Positions 34,882 to 41,977 of a DNA stretch of 64,000 nucleotides are shown here, one piece after another (within the stretch, counting starts at the first letter, position 1; each line of letters starts with the position of its first letter). Both the position numbers and the translations under genes were made by a program. The stretch comes from Permianibacter aggregans (GTDB taxonomy: Bacteria > Pseudomonadota > Gammaproteobacteria > Enterobacterales > Permianibacteraceae): assembly GCF_009756665.1 (NCBI RefSeq), contig NZ_CP037953.1, positions 1,922,001-1,986,000 of the forward strand, given 5' to 3'. Below the pieces are notes generated by a model. It was not told the origin of the DNA and ran no database searches. It saw only the letters and a list, made by a program, of their open reading frames with translations.

Positions 34882-35997
34882 ATGTCTCGTCATATCAAAA
34901 TCCGATCACTGGTGTTGCTCGCCACCGTGGCCGGTACCGCCGTGGCGTTGGCCGGATGGAAACAGCATTCGCTGATGGCCGCTGAGGCTGCCAGCGCCAA
35001 TCAGCCGGAATACTCAGAGCTGGTCAGCGCGGCGTTCGCACAAGCCAGTGAGTATCGGCCGAGCACGATTGCCGTTGGCACCGTGCTGGCGCTGCGCTCG
35101 GTCACCGTCAGCAATGAAGTGGCCGGCACGGTCCGTCAGGTGTCATTGCATCCCGGCGAAATCATTGAGGCCGGCAGTGTGTTGCTGGCACTTGATGTCA
35201 GCGTTGAACAAGCGGAACTGAAAGCACAACAAGCGAAAGCGCGCCTGGCCGACACCCGGCTGCAACGTTTGCAGCAATTACACGGCGACAACGCCGTGTC
35301 GCAAGACGATGTTGATCGCGCCATGGCCGAACGCGATGTGGCCCACGCTGAAGTCGAGCGACTGAAAGCCATCATTGAACGCAAAACAATACGCGCGCCG
35401 TTTCGCGCCCGAGTCGGCATCAGTGATGTCCATGCCGGTCAGTATCTGAATGCCGGCACGCCGATCACGACGCTGCAAAGTGTCAGTGACGCCGTGCATA
35501 TCGATTTTCAGGTCACCCAACAAGTCGCCGCGCAGTTGCGCAAAGGTCAGCACGTTGAATTGCTCAGCGGTAGTGATGCGACGCAAGCGGCGCGCATTGT
35601 CGCCATCGATTCCCGTATTGATCCGGTCACCCGCAACGCCACCATTCGCGCCCGCATTGATCAGCGTGAGTTGGTCAGCACACCGGGCGGGTCGGTGAAA
35701 GTGCGGGTGCCGGTGGGTGAAGCACAACCGGTGGTCAGCATTCCGGTGACGGCGTTACGCAAAGGCCCGGCCGGTGATCATGTGTTTCTGCTCGCCAAAG
35801 ACGACAAAGGTCAACTACGCGCCAAGCAGCAATTCGTTCGCATCGGTCCGATGCAAGGCGATGCCATTCTGATTCTCGACGGATTGCAGGAAGGCGATCA
35901 AATCGCCGCGTCCGGTTCATTCAAGCTGCATGACGCCATTGCCGTGTCAGTCGCCAATGAACCGAGCACCGCCATGCATGCCGCTGGCGGCCAGTAA
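34882..35997 (+). CDS. RND efflux periplasmic adaptor (membrane fusion protein)
   Basis: A 371-residue membrane fusion protein linking the inner-membrane RND pump to the outer-membrane channel. An N-terminal membrane or signal segment (residues about 9-25) is followed by a lipoyl half (NEVAGTVRQVSLHPGEIIEAGSVLLALD), a coiled-coil hairpin (about 110-165), the second lipoyl half (TIRAPFRARVGISDVHAGQYLNAGTPI) and beta-barrel domains. ATG 34882 is preceded by AAGGAAG and is preferred to the longer frame from 34798. It is the first gene of a three-gene pump operon (11 bp to the RND gene) divergent from soxR. Drugs or redox dyes are the likely cargo by analogy with SoxR-controlled pumps. Confidence 0.92.
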   Translation: MSRHIKIRSLVLLATVAGTAVALAGWKQHSLMAAEAASANQPEYSELVSAAFAQASEYRPSTIAVGTVLALRSVTVSNEVAGTVRQVSLHPGEIIEAGSVLLALDVSVEQAELKAQQAKARLADTRLQRLQQLHGDNAVSQDDVDRAMAERDVAHAEVERLKAIIERKTIRAPFRARVGISDVHAGQYLNAGTPITTLQSVSDAVHIDFQVTQQVAAQLRKGQHVELLSGSDATQAARIVAIDSRIDPVTRNATIRARIDQRELVSTPGGSVKVRVPVGEAQPVVSIPVTALRKGPAGDHVFLLAKDDKGQLRAKQQFVRIGPMQGDAILILDGLQEGDQIAASGSFKLHDAIAVSVANEPSTAMHAAGGQ

Positions 35998-36008
35998 GGA
36001 TTCTTATC

Positions 36009-39000
36009 ATGCGATCGTTTACTGATTTATTTATCAAGCACCCGGTGCTGGCCGTCGTGATCAATCTGGTGATCGTGCTGGTCGGCTGGAAGGCGCTGAC
36101 GACATTACCGGTACAGCAATATCCGCAATTGGAAAGCTCATCGGTGATCATCACGACCGTGTACACCGGCGCCAGTGCCGAAACCGTACGCGGATTTCTG
36201 ACGACGCCAATCGAACGTGCGGTAGCCGCAATCAGCGGTGTTGATCACATCGAATCAACTTCGCGCGCTGGTGTCAGCACTGTCACGCTGCGTTTGAGCC
36301 TCGGCCACAGCAGCACGACCGCGTTAGCGGAAGTGACGGCGCGCTTGCAACAAGTGCGTTCGGAATTGCCTAGCGAAGCCGAACCACCGGTCGTCGATGT
36401 TCAGCGCGCCGACCGGCCTTACGCAACGTTCTATGTCAGCTTTGCCTCCGATCAACGCAGTGCGCCAGCACTGACCGATTGGCTGGCGCGCACGCTGCAG
36501 CCGCAACTATCGACCTTGCCCGGCGTGCAACGGGTAACGCTGGAAGGCAGTCAACCGATTGCCATGCGCATCTGGATTGATCCGGAAAAGCTGGCGGCGC
36601 TGAATCTGGCACCCGGCGATGTCTACACGGCGTTGCGCCAGAACAATTATCTGGCCGCCGTCGGTCGCACCAAAGGCAATGAAGTGCAGGTCAATCTATT
36701 GGCCAACACCGATCTGCGCAGTGTCGAGGAGTTTCGCAATCTGATCGTTACCGAGCGCGATGGCGCCGTGGTCAGGCTGACTGATGTGGCGCGCGTTGAA
36801 CTCGGTGCCGAAGAACCGGACATGGTCGCGAAATACAATACTCGCGATGCCGTCTACTTGGGCATTTGGCCGCTGCCGGGTTCGAACGAAATCGACGTTG
36901 CCGGTCATCTGAAAGCGGAAATGGAAGCGATTCAGAAAACCCTGCCGAGCGATATCACGATGCGCTTGGTTTGGGATGGCACGATGTTCATGCGCGATGC
37001 CATCGAAGAGATCAGTAAAACGCTGATCGAAACGATTTTAATCGTCGGCCTCGTCGTTTATTTGTTCATGGGTTCGATTCGCACCGCGCTGGTACCGCTG
37101 ATCGCAATGCCGGTGTCCCTGGTTGGCGCCGCACTGGTCATGTACGCGTTCGGTTTCAGTTTGAACCTGCTGAGCATTCTGGCGATTGTCCTGGCCGTGG
37201 GTCTGGTCGTTGACGACGCGATTGTCGTTGTCGAAAACGTCGAGCGTCATGTGCGCTTGGGCAAAACCCGGGTGCAAGCAGCATTGGTCGGCGCGCGTGA
37301 ATTGGCCGGGCCGATTATCGCGATGACGATTACCCTGGCTACCGTTTACACGCCGGTGGCGTTACAAGGTGGCTTGACCGGTTCGTTGTTTCTGGAGTTC
37401 GCCATTACGCTGGCTGCCGCCGTGGTGGTATCCGGTTTGGTCGCGTTGACGCTATCGCCCGTGATGAGTTCGCGCTTTGTTCATCCGCATGGCAAGGAAG
37501 GCAAGCTGACCGCGATCATGAATCGCGGTTTCGATGCCGTCGCGCGTGGCTATTCCCGCGTGCTGGACGGTGCGCTGGAAATGCGCTGGGCGATTGTTGC
37601 GGTAGCGATCATCATCACACTCGGTGCCTGGCCGTTGCATCACTACTCGCAACGCGAATTGGCGCCGGTTGAAGATCAAAGCCATATCAGTCTGTTCTTT
37701 GAAGCCGCGCCGGATTCGACCTTGGCTGCTTCTGATCGGGCGTCGAAACAAGTCGTTGATGTCATCACCGCGTTTCCGGAAACCGATTTCATGTGGTCAC
37801 TGACGACTTCATGGGGCGGCTTTGGTGGTCTGGTTGCCAAAGACTGGCGCGAACGTGAACGTTCAACTGAAGAAATGCTTGGCGAAGTCTATTACGGTAT
37901 TTCGCAGGTGCCAGGGTTGCGCGTATTCCCACGTCTCGATCCGCCGTTGCCTACACCGGGTCAGTTCGATGTTGAGCTGGTGTTGCAAAGCGATGCTCCA
38001 CCGGAGCAATTGCTGCAAACCGTTGGCCAGGTACTGGGTGCCGGCTGGCAGAGCGGTAAGTTCCTGTTCGTCGATACCGATCTGAAAATTGATTTACCGG
38101 AAGCCCGTGTTGTGCTCGATCGTGAACGCATTGCCGATTTGAATCTGGATCTGGCAACGGTCGCGCGTGAACTTGGCACGATGCTCGGTGGCGCTTACGT
38201 CAATCGTTTCAACTACTACGATCGCAGCTATAAAGTGATCCCGCAGTTGAGCGATGGTGATCGCGCGACACTGGAGCCGTTGCTGGACCTGAAAATCCGC
38301 ACGCCATCCGGCGAGCTGGTGCCGGTGTCATCGTTCACCCGCATTGAAACGACGGCGGCACCGCGCGCACTGAATCGCTTTCAACAGCGCAACGCGGTGA
38401 AAATTTTCGGTGGTGTCAAACCGGGCGTGACCAAGGCCGAAGCCTTGGAAGTGCTGGAAAATGCGGCGCGCCATGCGCAAGGCCCAAGTGTGATGATCGA
38501 TTACGCCGGCGAATCGCGTCAGATCAAACAGGAAAGCGGCGCGCTGACGGTGACACTCGGCTTCGCGGTGGTGCTGATTTACTTGGTGTTAGCCGCGCAG
38601 TTCCATAGCTTCCGCGATCCATTAATCGTGTTGCTCGGCTCGGTGCCGCTGGCGATTTCCGGTGCGCTGCTGTTCACGTTCACCGAACTGACTACGATCA
38701 ACATCTACTCGCAAGTCGGTTTGATTACGCTGGTCGGGTTGATTGCCAAGAACGGCATTCTGATTGTCGAGTTTGCCAATACGCTGCGTGAACGCGGTGT
38801 CGAGAAACTGGCGGCAATTCGCGAAGCATCCGTTACCCGTTTGCGTCCGGTATTGATGACCTCGGCCGCCACCGTGTTCGGTCACTTGCCGCTGGTCATG
38901 GTCAGCGGTCCCGGCTCGGAAGCGCGTAACAGTATCGGTATTGTGTTGGTGGCCGGCATGGTCATTGGCACGGTATTCACGCTGTTTGTTGTACCGACTT

Positions 39001-39095
39001 TTTATCTGCTGCTGTCCGGCGAACATAAACCGGCTGACGAGCAGGAACACGAAACGGAAAGCACTGGCGAGCCGCAAGCGCTGCCAGCCAACTGA
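36009..39095 (+). CDS. RND efflux transporter permease (HAE1/AcrB-like)
   Basis: A 1028-residue inner-membrane proton-driven multidrug exporter with the standard twelve membrane helices and two large periplasmic loops. It begins FTDLFIKHPVLAVVINLVIV and contains the helix-4 proton-relay pair in GLVVDDAIVVVENVERH (near residues 400-416). The porter-domain periplasmic halves lie at about 40-330 and 560-870. Length is normal and no frameshift is evident. It is the middle gene of an adaptor-RND-channel operon; the outer-membrane channel gene starts 66 bp downstream. Substrate specificity cannot be read, but the soxR neighbour suggests redox-active compounds. Confidence 0.95.
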   Translation: MRSFTDLFIKHPVLAVVINLVIVLVGWKALTTLPVQQYPQLESSSVIITTVYTGASAETVRGFLTTPIERAVAAISGVDHIESTSRAGVSTVTLRLSLGHSSTTALAEVTARLQQVRSELPSEAEPPVVDVQRADRPYATFYVSFASDQRSAPALTDWLARTLQPQLSTLPGVQRVTLEGSQPIAMRIWIDPEKLAALNLAPGDVYTALRQNNYLAAVGRTKGNEVQVNLLANTDLRSVEEFRNLIVTERDGAVVRLTDVARVELGAEEPDMVAKYNTRDAVYLGIWPLPGSNEIDVAGHLKAEMEAIQKTLPSDITMRLVWDGTMFMRDAIEEISKTLIETILIVGLVVYLFMGSIRTALVPLIAMPVSLVGAALVMYAFGFSLNLLSILAIVLAVGLVVDDAIVVVENVERHVRLGKTRVQAALVGARELAGPIIAMTITLATVYTPVALQGGLTGSLFLEFAITLAAAVVVSGLVALTLSPVMSSRFVHPHGKEGKLTAIMNRGFDAVARGYSRVLDGALEMRWAIVAVAIIITLGAWPLHHYSQRELAPVEDQSHISLFFEAAPDSTLAASDRASKQVVDVITAFPETDFMWSLTTSWGGFGGLVAKDWRERERSTEEMLGEVYYGISQVPGLRVFPRLDPPLPTPGQFDVELVLQSDAPPEQLLQTVGQVLGAGWQSGKFLFVDTDLKIDLPEARVVLDRERIADLNLDLATVARELGTMLGGAYVNRFNYYDRSYKVIPQLSDGDRATLEPLLDLKIRTPSGELVPVSSFTRIETTAAPRALNRFQQRNAVKIFGGVKPGVTKAEALEVLENAARHAQGPSVMIDYAGESRQIKQESGALTVTLGFAVVLIYLVLAAQFHSFRDPLIVLLGSVPLAISGALLFTFTELTTINIYSQVGLITLVGLIAKNGILIVEFANTLRERGVEKLAAIREASVTRLRPVLMTSAATVFGHLPLVMVSGPGSEARNSIGIVLVAGMVIGTVFTLFVVPTFYLLLSGEHKPADEQEHETESTGEPQALPAN

Positions 39096-39161
39096 ACCCT
39101 CCTTTTCTCGGGCATGTGCATTCATGGGCCTTGCCCGGGAATTTTTAACTGGAGCAAAAGT

Positions 39162-40562
39162 ATGAACAAATTTTCTGTTCCGCTGCTAACCCTGCTGCTG
39201 AGTGCTTGCGCAATCGGCCCGGATTATCAGCGGCCAACGATCGACTTACCGGAGCAATGGCAAACCGCCAAAACCGCCGATGTCGATACCCGCGCCTGGT
39301 GGGCACAATTCTCCGATCAGCGTTTACAGACACTGATCAACGAAAGCCTTAACAATAATCAGGATTTGAAAATTGCCGTCGCCAATATCGAAGCTTCTGC
39401 GGCGGCACTGGGTTTGGCGAGAACCGATTTTCTGCCTAGCGTTAATGCCGCCATCAGCGGCGCGCGCGAACGCTACATCGACGGCAGCACGGACAGCATC
39501 TATCAGGCCGGCTTGTTGCTCGATTACGAGTTCGATCTATGGGGTCGTATTCGCCGCGCCAACGAAGCGGCCGCCGCCGATCTGGCCGCCGATGCCTTTA
39601 CTCGCGATGCCTTGCAAAACCTGATCGTGGCGCAAGTCAGCAACGCCTATTTTCAATCGCGAGCACTGGATCGACGCATTGCCTTACTGGAGCGCTTGCA
39701 AGTGACGCAACGCGAAAACTTGCAGTTGCAACAAAAGCGACTGCAAGCGGGATTAATTGCCGCCTACGATCTGGAGCAGGCGCGCAGCGAAGCCTATGTC
39801 GTCGATGCTCAGTTGCCGGCCTTGCGCGCGGCGCGTGTGCAAACACTGACCGCACTTGCGGTGTTACGCGGCGTATCGCCAAAAGCGATGACCCAAGCCT
39901 GGCAACAACAGTACGCCAGTGATGTTGATGCTTCTGCATTACCCATCGCACCAGATGTACCAATGGATCTACCGGCGAGCTTGCTGGAACGGCGCCCTGA
40001 TATTCGCGCAGCAGAACAACGTTTGGTCGCCGCCAATGCTCGCATTGGTGAAGCCAAAGCCGCGTACTTTCCACGCCTGTCGTTGACTGGCATTGCCGGC
40101 GCCGCCTCACAAGCGCTGGCGGATTTGCTCGATAACAGTGAGCAAGTCTGGTCGGCCGCTGCGACCTTAAGCCAACCGCTAACCGATATTCGTCGTGTCG
40201 GTTATCGCGTCGATGCAGCGGAAGCGCGCTATACCGGTGCCGACGCGTTTTACCAGAAAACCGTGCAAATCGCGTTTCAGGAAACCCTCGACGCGTTAAC
40301 CAGTGTCGATGCCGCCCGCGCGATCATGCAGGCTCAAGATCAACGCGTTGAAGCATTGCTGAAAGCGTATCAAGCGGCGCAGTCGCGTTATCGCGCTGGC
40401 GATTTGAGTTACCTGGAATTGCTTGATGTCGAACGTCAGTTACGCGCCATTGAACAAGAGCAAGTGATCGCACAACTAGGCCTGCTGCAATCCACGGTCG
40501 ATTTGTATCGCGCTCTTGGCGGTGGCTGGCAAAGCAGCGCCGACACCGTCGCTGCCAAGTAA
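39162..40562 (+). CDS. Outer-membrane efflux channel lipoprotein (NodT/OprM family)
   Basis: A 466-residue TolC-type trimeric outer-membrane factor with a lipobox (LLLSACAIGPDYQRP, Cys near residue 15) and the CxxGPxYxxP start typical of NodT lipoproteins. Two OEP repeats lie at about 60-245 and 270-455; LLLDYEFDLWGRIRRANE and LPASLLERRPDIRAAEQRLVAANARIGEAKAAYFPRLSL are family hallmarks. The ATG at 39162 has GGAG nine bases ahead; an in-frame extension to 39114 lacks signal-peptide character. It completes the pump and is followed by a strong terminator. Confidence 0.93.
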   Translation: MNKFSVPLLTLLLSACAIGPDYQRPTIDLPEQWQTAKTADVDTRAWWAQFSDQRLQTLINESLNNNQDLKIAVANIEASAAALGLARTDFLPSVNAAISGARERYIDGSTDSIYQAGLLLDYEFDLWGRIRRANEAAAADLAADAFTRDALQNLIVAQVSNAYFQSRALDRRIALLERLQVTQRENLQLQQKRLQAGLIAAYDLEQARSEAYVVDAQLPALRAARVQTLTALAVLRGVSPKAMTQAWQQQYASDVDASALPIAPDVPMDLPASLLERRPDIRAAEQRLVAANARIGEAKAAYFPRLSLTGIAGAASQALADLLDNSEQVWSAAATLSQPLTDIRRVGYRVDAAEARYTGADAFYQKTVQIAFQETLDALTSVDAARAIMQAQDQRVEALLKAYQAAQSRYRAGDLSYLELLDVERQLRAIEQEQVIAQLGLLQSTVDLYRALGGGWQSSADTVAAK

Positions 40563-40580
40563 AGGGCGTCATGACGTACC
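40563..40580. repeat. Degenerate REP (type A)
   Basis: AGGGCGTCATGACGTACC is a decayed type-A REP right after the outer-membrane factor stop, with its palindrome damaged at two positions. It pairs with the type-B REP at 40604-40625. Confidence 0.6.
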
Positions 40581-40603
40581 GTTTTTGTCCGATGAAAAAG
40601 AAC

Positions 40604-40625
40604 GGCGGGTCGTGACCCGCCCTAC
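40604..40625 (-). repeat. REP (type B)
   Basis: Read on the minus strand it is a GTAGGG head followed by the imperfect palindrome CGGGTCACGACCCG. GTAG heads are characteristic of REPs recognised by RAYT enzymes. It is inverted relative to the type-A REPs, giving a BIME-like arrangement. Confidence 0.85.
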
Positions 40626-40658
40626 GATTTGCCCTTTGTTTTTCCAGTCACTTTCCAC

Positions 40659-40701
40659 AACGGCCGTCGACATCCCCTCCGTGGTCGACGGCCGTTTTTT
40701 T
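40659..40701 (+). terminator. Rho-independent terminator of the RND operon
   Basis: A perfect 13-bp stem (AACGGCCGTCGAC at 40659-40671 and its complement at 40684-40696) with a 12-base loop and a run of seven T. It is the strongest terminator in the window and lies within the REP-rich spacer, about 100 bp after the channel gene. Confidence 0.92.
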
Positions 40702-40703
40702 CC

Positions 40704-40725
40704 GTAGGGTGCGTCATGACGCACC
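40704..40725 (+). repeat. REP (type A)
   Basis: GTAGGG head plus the perfect palindrome TGCGTCATGACGCA. It is paired head-out with the type-B REP at 40747-40768, with 21 bp between them. Confidence 0.88.
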
Positions 40726-40746
40726 ATTTAAACCCGAGGGGAAAAA

Positions 40747-40768
40747 GGCGGGTCGTGACCCGCCCTAC
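40747..40768 (-). repeat. REP (type B)
   Basis: Minus-strand GTAGGG head plus CGGGTCACGACCCG, identical in core to the copies at 40604 and 41956. It forms a BIME with the type-A REP at 40704. Confidence 0.88.
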
Positions 40769-40804
40769 GTTTCCGTGGGGACCAGTAACGATCTTTTTAT
40801 TGAC

Positions 40805-40826
40805 GTAGGGTGCGTCATGACGCACC
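40805..40826 (+). repeat. REP (type A) upstream of the RAYT gene
   Basis: Identical in core to the copy at 40704 (GTAGGG then TGCGTCATGACGCA). It lies 37 bp before the RAYT start, the position where REPs flank their transposase in other bacteria. Confidence 0.88.
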
Positions 40827-40863
40827 TTTTGATTTCAATGGAAAAAACACTTTAGGCAAGGAT

Positions 40864-41397
40864 ATGCCGAGATACAGACGCTACTGGCTGGAAGGCGGTA
40901 CTTACTTTTTCACGGTGAATCTGTTGGAGCGGCAATCTTCGCTGCTTACCGAACACATTGCTTTGCTGCGGCAATCGGTAGCCATAACCAAGCAACGAAT
41001 GCCGTTTCATATTGATGCCTGGGTAGTGCTCCCCGACCATATTCACGCCGTGTGGACCTTGCCCGAAGGTGACTGTGATTTCTCCACTCGCTGGCGATTG
41101 ATCAAGTTTGGCTTTTCCAGAGCGCAGGCATCAACCGAGCGGCGTTCTAACGCCCGCAGTGCGAGGGCAGAGCGAGGCATCTGGCAGCGCCGCTTTTGGG
41201 AACATGCCATTCGTGATGAGCAGGATTACGCCAATCACGTTGATTACGTTCATTTCAATCCGTTAAAGCATGGTTTGGTGGCAAGGGTCGCCGACTGGCC
41301 TTATTCGACCTTTCACCGCTACGTCGCCGATGGCCGCTACCCTCCGGATTGGTGTGGCAGTCGCGAAGTTTCGTTTCCGACAGGGGAGTTGACGTAG
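40864..41397 (+). CDS. rayT: REP-associated tyrosine transposase (RAYT)
   Basis: A 177-residue Y1-type single-strand nuclease of the IS200/IS605-related RAYT group, which binds and cleaves REP hairpins and is credited with spreading them. The metal motif His-x-His is at residues 59-61 (LPDHIHAVW). The catalytic tyrosine is Tyr128 in VDYVHFNPLKHGLV, the highly conserved RAYT signature. Length fits domesticated RAYTs. ATG 40864 is preferred over the open extension to 40810, because the latter runs through a REP. REPs stand on both sides, and the TAG stop is part of the downstream REP. The frame is intact, so the enzyme may be active. Confidence 0.93.
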   Translation: MPRYRRYWLEGGTYFFTVNLLERQSSLLTEHIALLRQSVAITKQRMPFHIDAWVVLPDHIHAVWTLPEGDCDFSTRWRLIKFGFSRAQASTERRSNARSARAERGIWQRRFWEHAIRDEQDYANHVDYVHFNPLKHGLVARVADWPYSTFHRYVADGRYPPDWCGSREVSFPTGELT

Positions 41398-41415
41398 GGT
41401 GCGTCATGACGCACC
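41394..41415 (+). repeat. REP (type A) overlapping the RAYT stop codon
   Basis: GTAGGG head plus TGCGTCATGACGCA. The TAG in its head (41395-41397) is the stop codon of the RAYT gene, so repeat and gene overlap. Confidence 0.88.
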
Positions 41416-41436
41416 TTTGCATTCTATTTTGAGAAC

Positions 41437-41458
41437 GGCGGGTCATGACCCGCCCTAT
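41437..41458 (-). repeat. REP (type B variant)
   Basis: A type-B REP whose centre is GGGTCATGACCC, a perfect palindrome, and whose head reads ATAGGG on the minus strand instead of GTAGGG. It lies 18 bp before the MazG-like gene. Confidence 0.8.
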
Positions 41459-41476
41459 GGTTATCGGTGACAAGAA

Positions 41477-41905
41477 ATGAGCGATTTCGCAGACGACATC
41501 AAGCGGTTCAATGGCATTTACAAACTGCCAGTGAACGACGTACCAACAACCGATATCGGTGTTTCGGTTTCCGAACGATTGAAAGCTTTCAAGAATATTC
41601 TGATCGAGGAAGTGCACGAAATCGACGAGATTATCGACGCACAGGAATCCGGCAAATCGGAAATGGAAGTGCTGACGATGCTGGCCGATCTACTCGGTGA
41701 TATACAGGTTTATTGCGCCTCAGAAATGGCCAAGTTTGGTTTGCCGCTGGATCAGGTGCTGGCGATCATCATGCAGTCGAATTTTTCCAAACTCGGTGCC
41801 GATGGCAGGCCGATTTATGACGAGCGTGGCAAGGTCATGAAAGGCCCGAGTTACTGGAAGCCGGAACCGAAGATTCAGGAATTGTTGGCTTCGCTTAAGA
41901 AGTGA
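41477..41905 (+). CDS. MazG-like nucleoside triphosphate pyrophosphohydrolase family protein
   Basis: A 142-residue all-helical protein resembling the MazG/HisE-like NTP pyrophosphohydrolases, which hydrolyse noncanonical or excess nucleotides to NMP and pyrophosphate using magnesium. The metal helix LIEEVHEIDEII (about residues 42-53) and the downstream MLADLLGDIQVY (about 68-79) give the ExxE and ExxD-like pair expected, though the second motif here is Asp-based. A conserved C-terminal GPSYWKPEPKI follows. It has its own start 18 bp after a REP and is bounded on both sides by REP pairs. Its substrate is unknown. Confidence 0.78.
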   Translation: MSDFADDIKRFNGIYKLPVNDVPTTDIGVSVSERLKAFKNILIEEVHEIDEIIDAQESGKSEMEVLTMLADLLGDIQVYCASEMAKFGLPLDQVLAIIMQSNFSKLGADGRPIYDERGKVMKGPSYWKPEPKIQELLASLKK

Positions 41906-41909
41906 ATAC

Positions 41910-41931
41910 GTAGGGTGCGTCTTGACGCACC
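41910..41931 (+). repeat. REP (type A, one centre change)
   Basis: GTAGGG head with TGCGTCTTGACGCA, one base off the perfect palindrome. It begins 5 bp after the MazG-like stop. Confidence 0.85.
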
Positions 41932-41955
41932 ATTTATATCCGACGAGAAAAAAAC

Positions 41956-41977
41956 GGCGGGTCGTGACCCGCCCTAC
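41956..41977 (-). repeat. REP (type B)
   Basis: Minus-strand GTAGGG head with CGGGTCACGACCCG. It abuts the stop codon of the TonB receptor gene with no gap, and pairs with the REP at 41910. Confidence 0.88.

Larger units (their letters stand above)
40563..40863. other. REP-rich spacer upstream of the RAYT gene
   Basis: A 301-bp space made almost entirely of REP pairs and one terminator. No protein is encoded. The leader of the RAYT gene begins after the REP at 40805-40826, with a weak AAGGAT ribosome-binding site. Confidence 0.7.

Noticed and set aside
40563-41977. CRISPR array
   Set aside because: The repeats are palindromic, inverted in pairs and irregularly spaced, with no cas genes; they are REPs.
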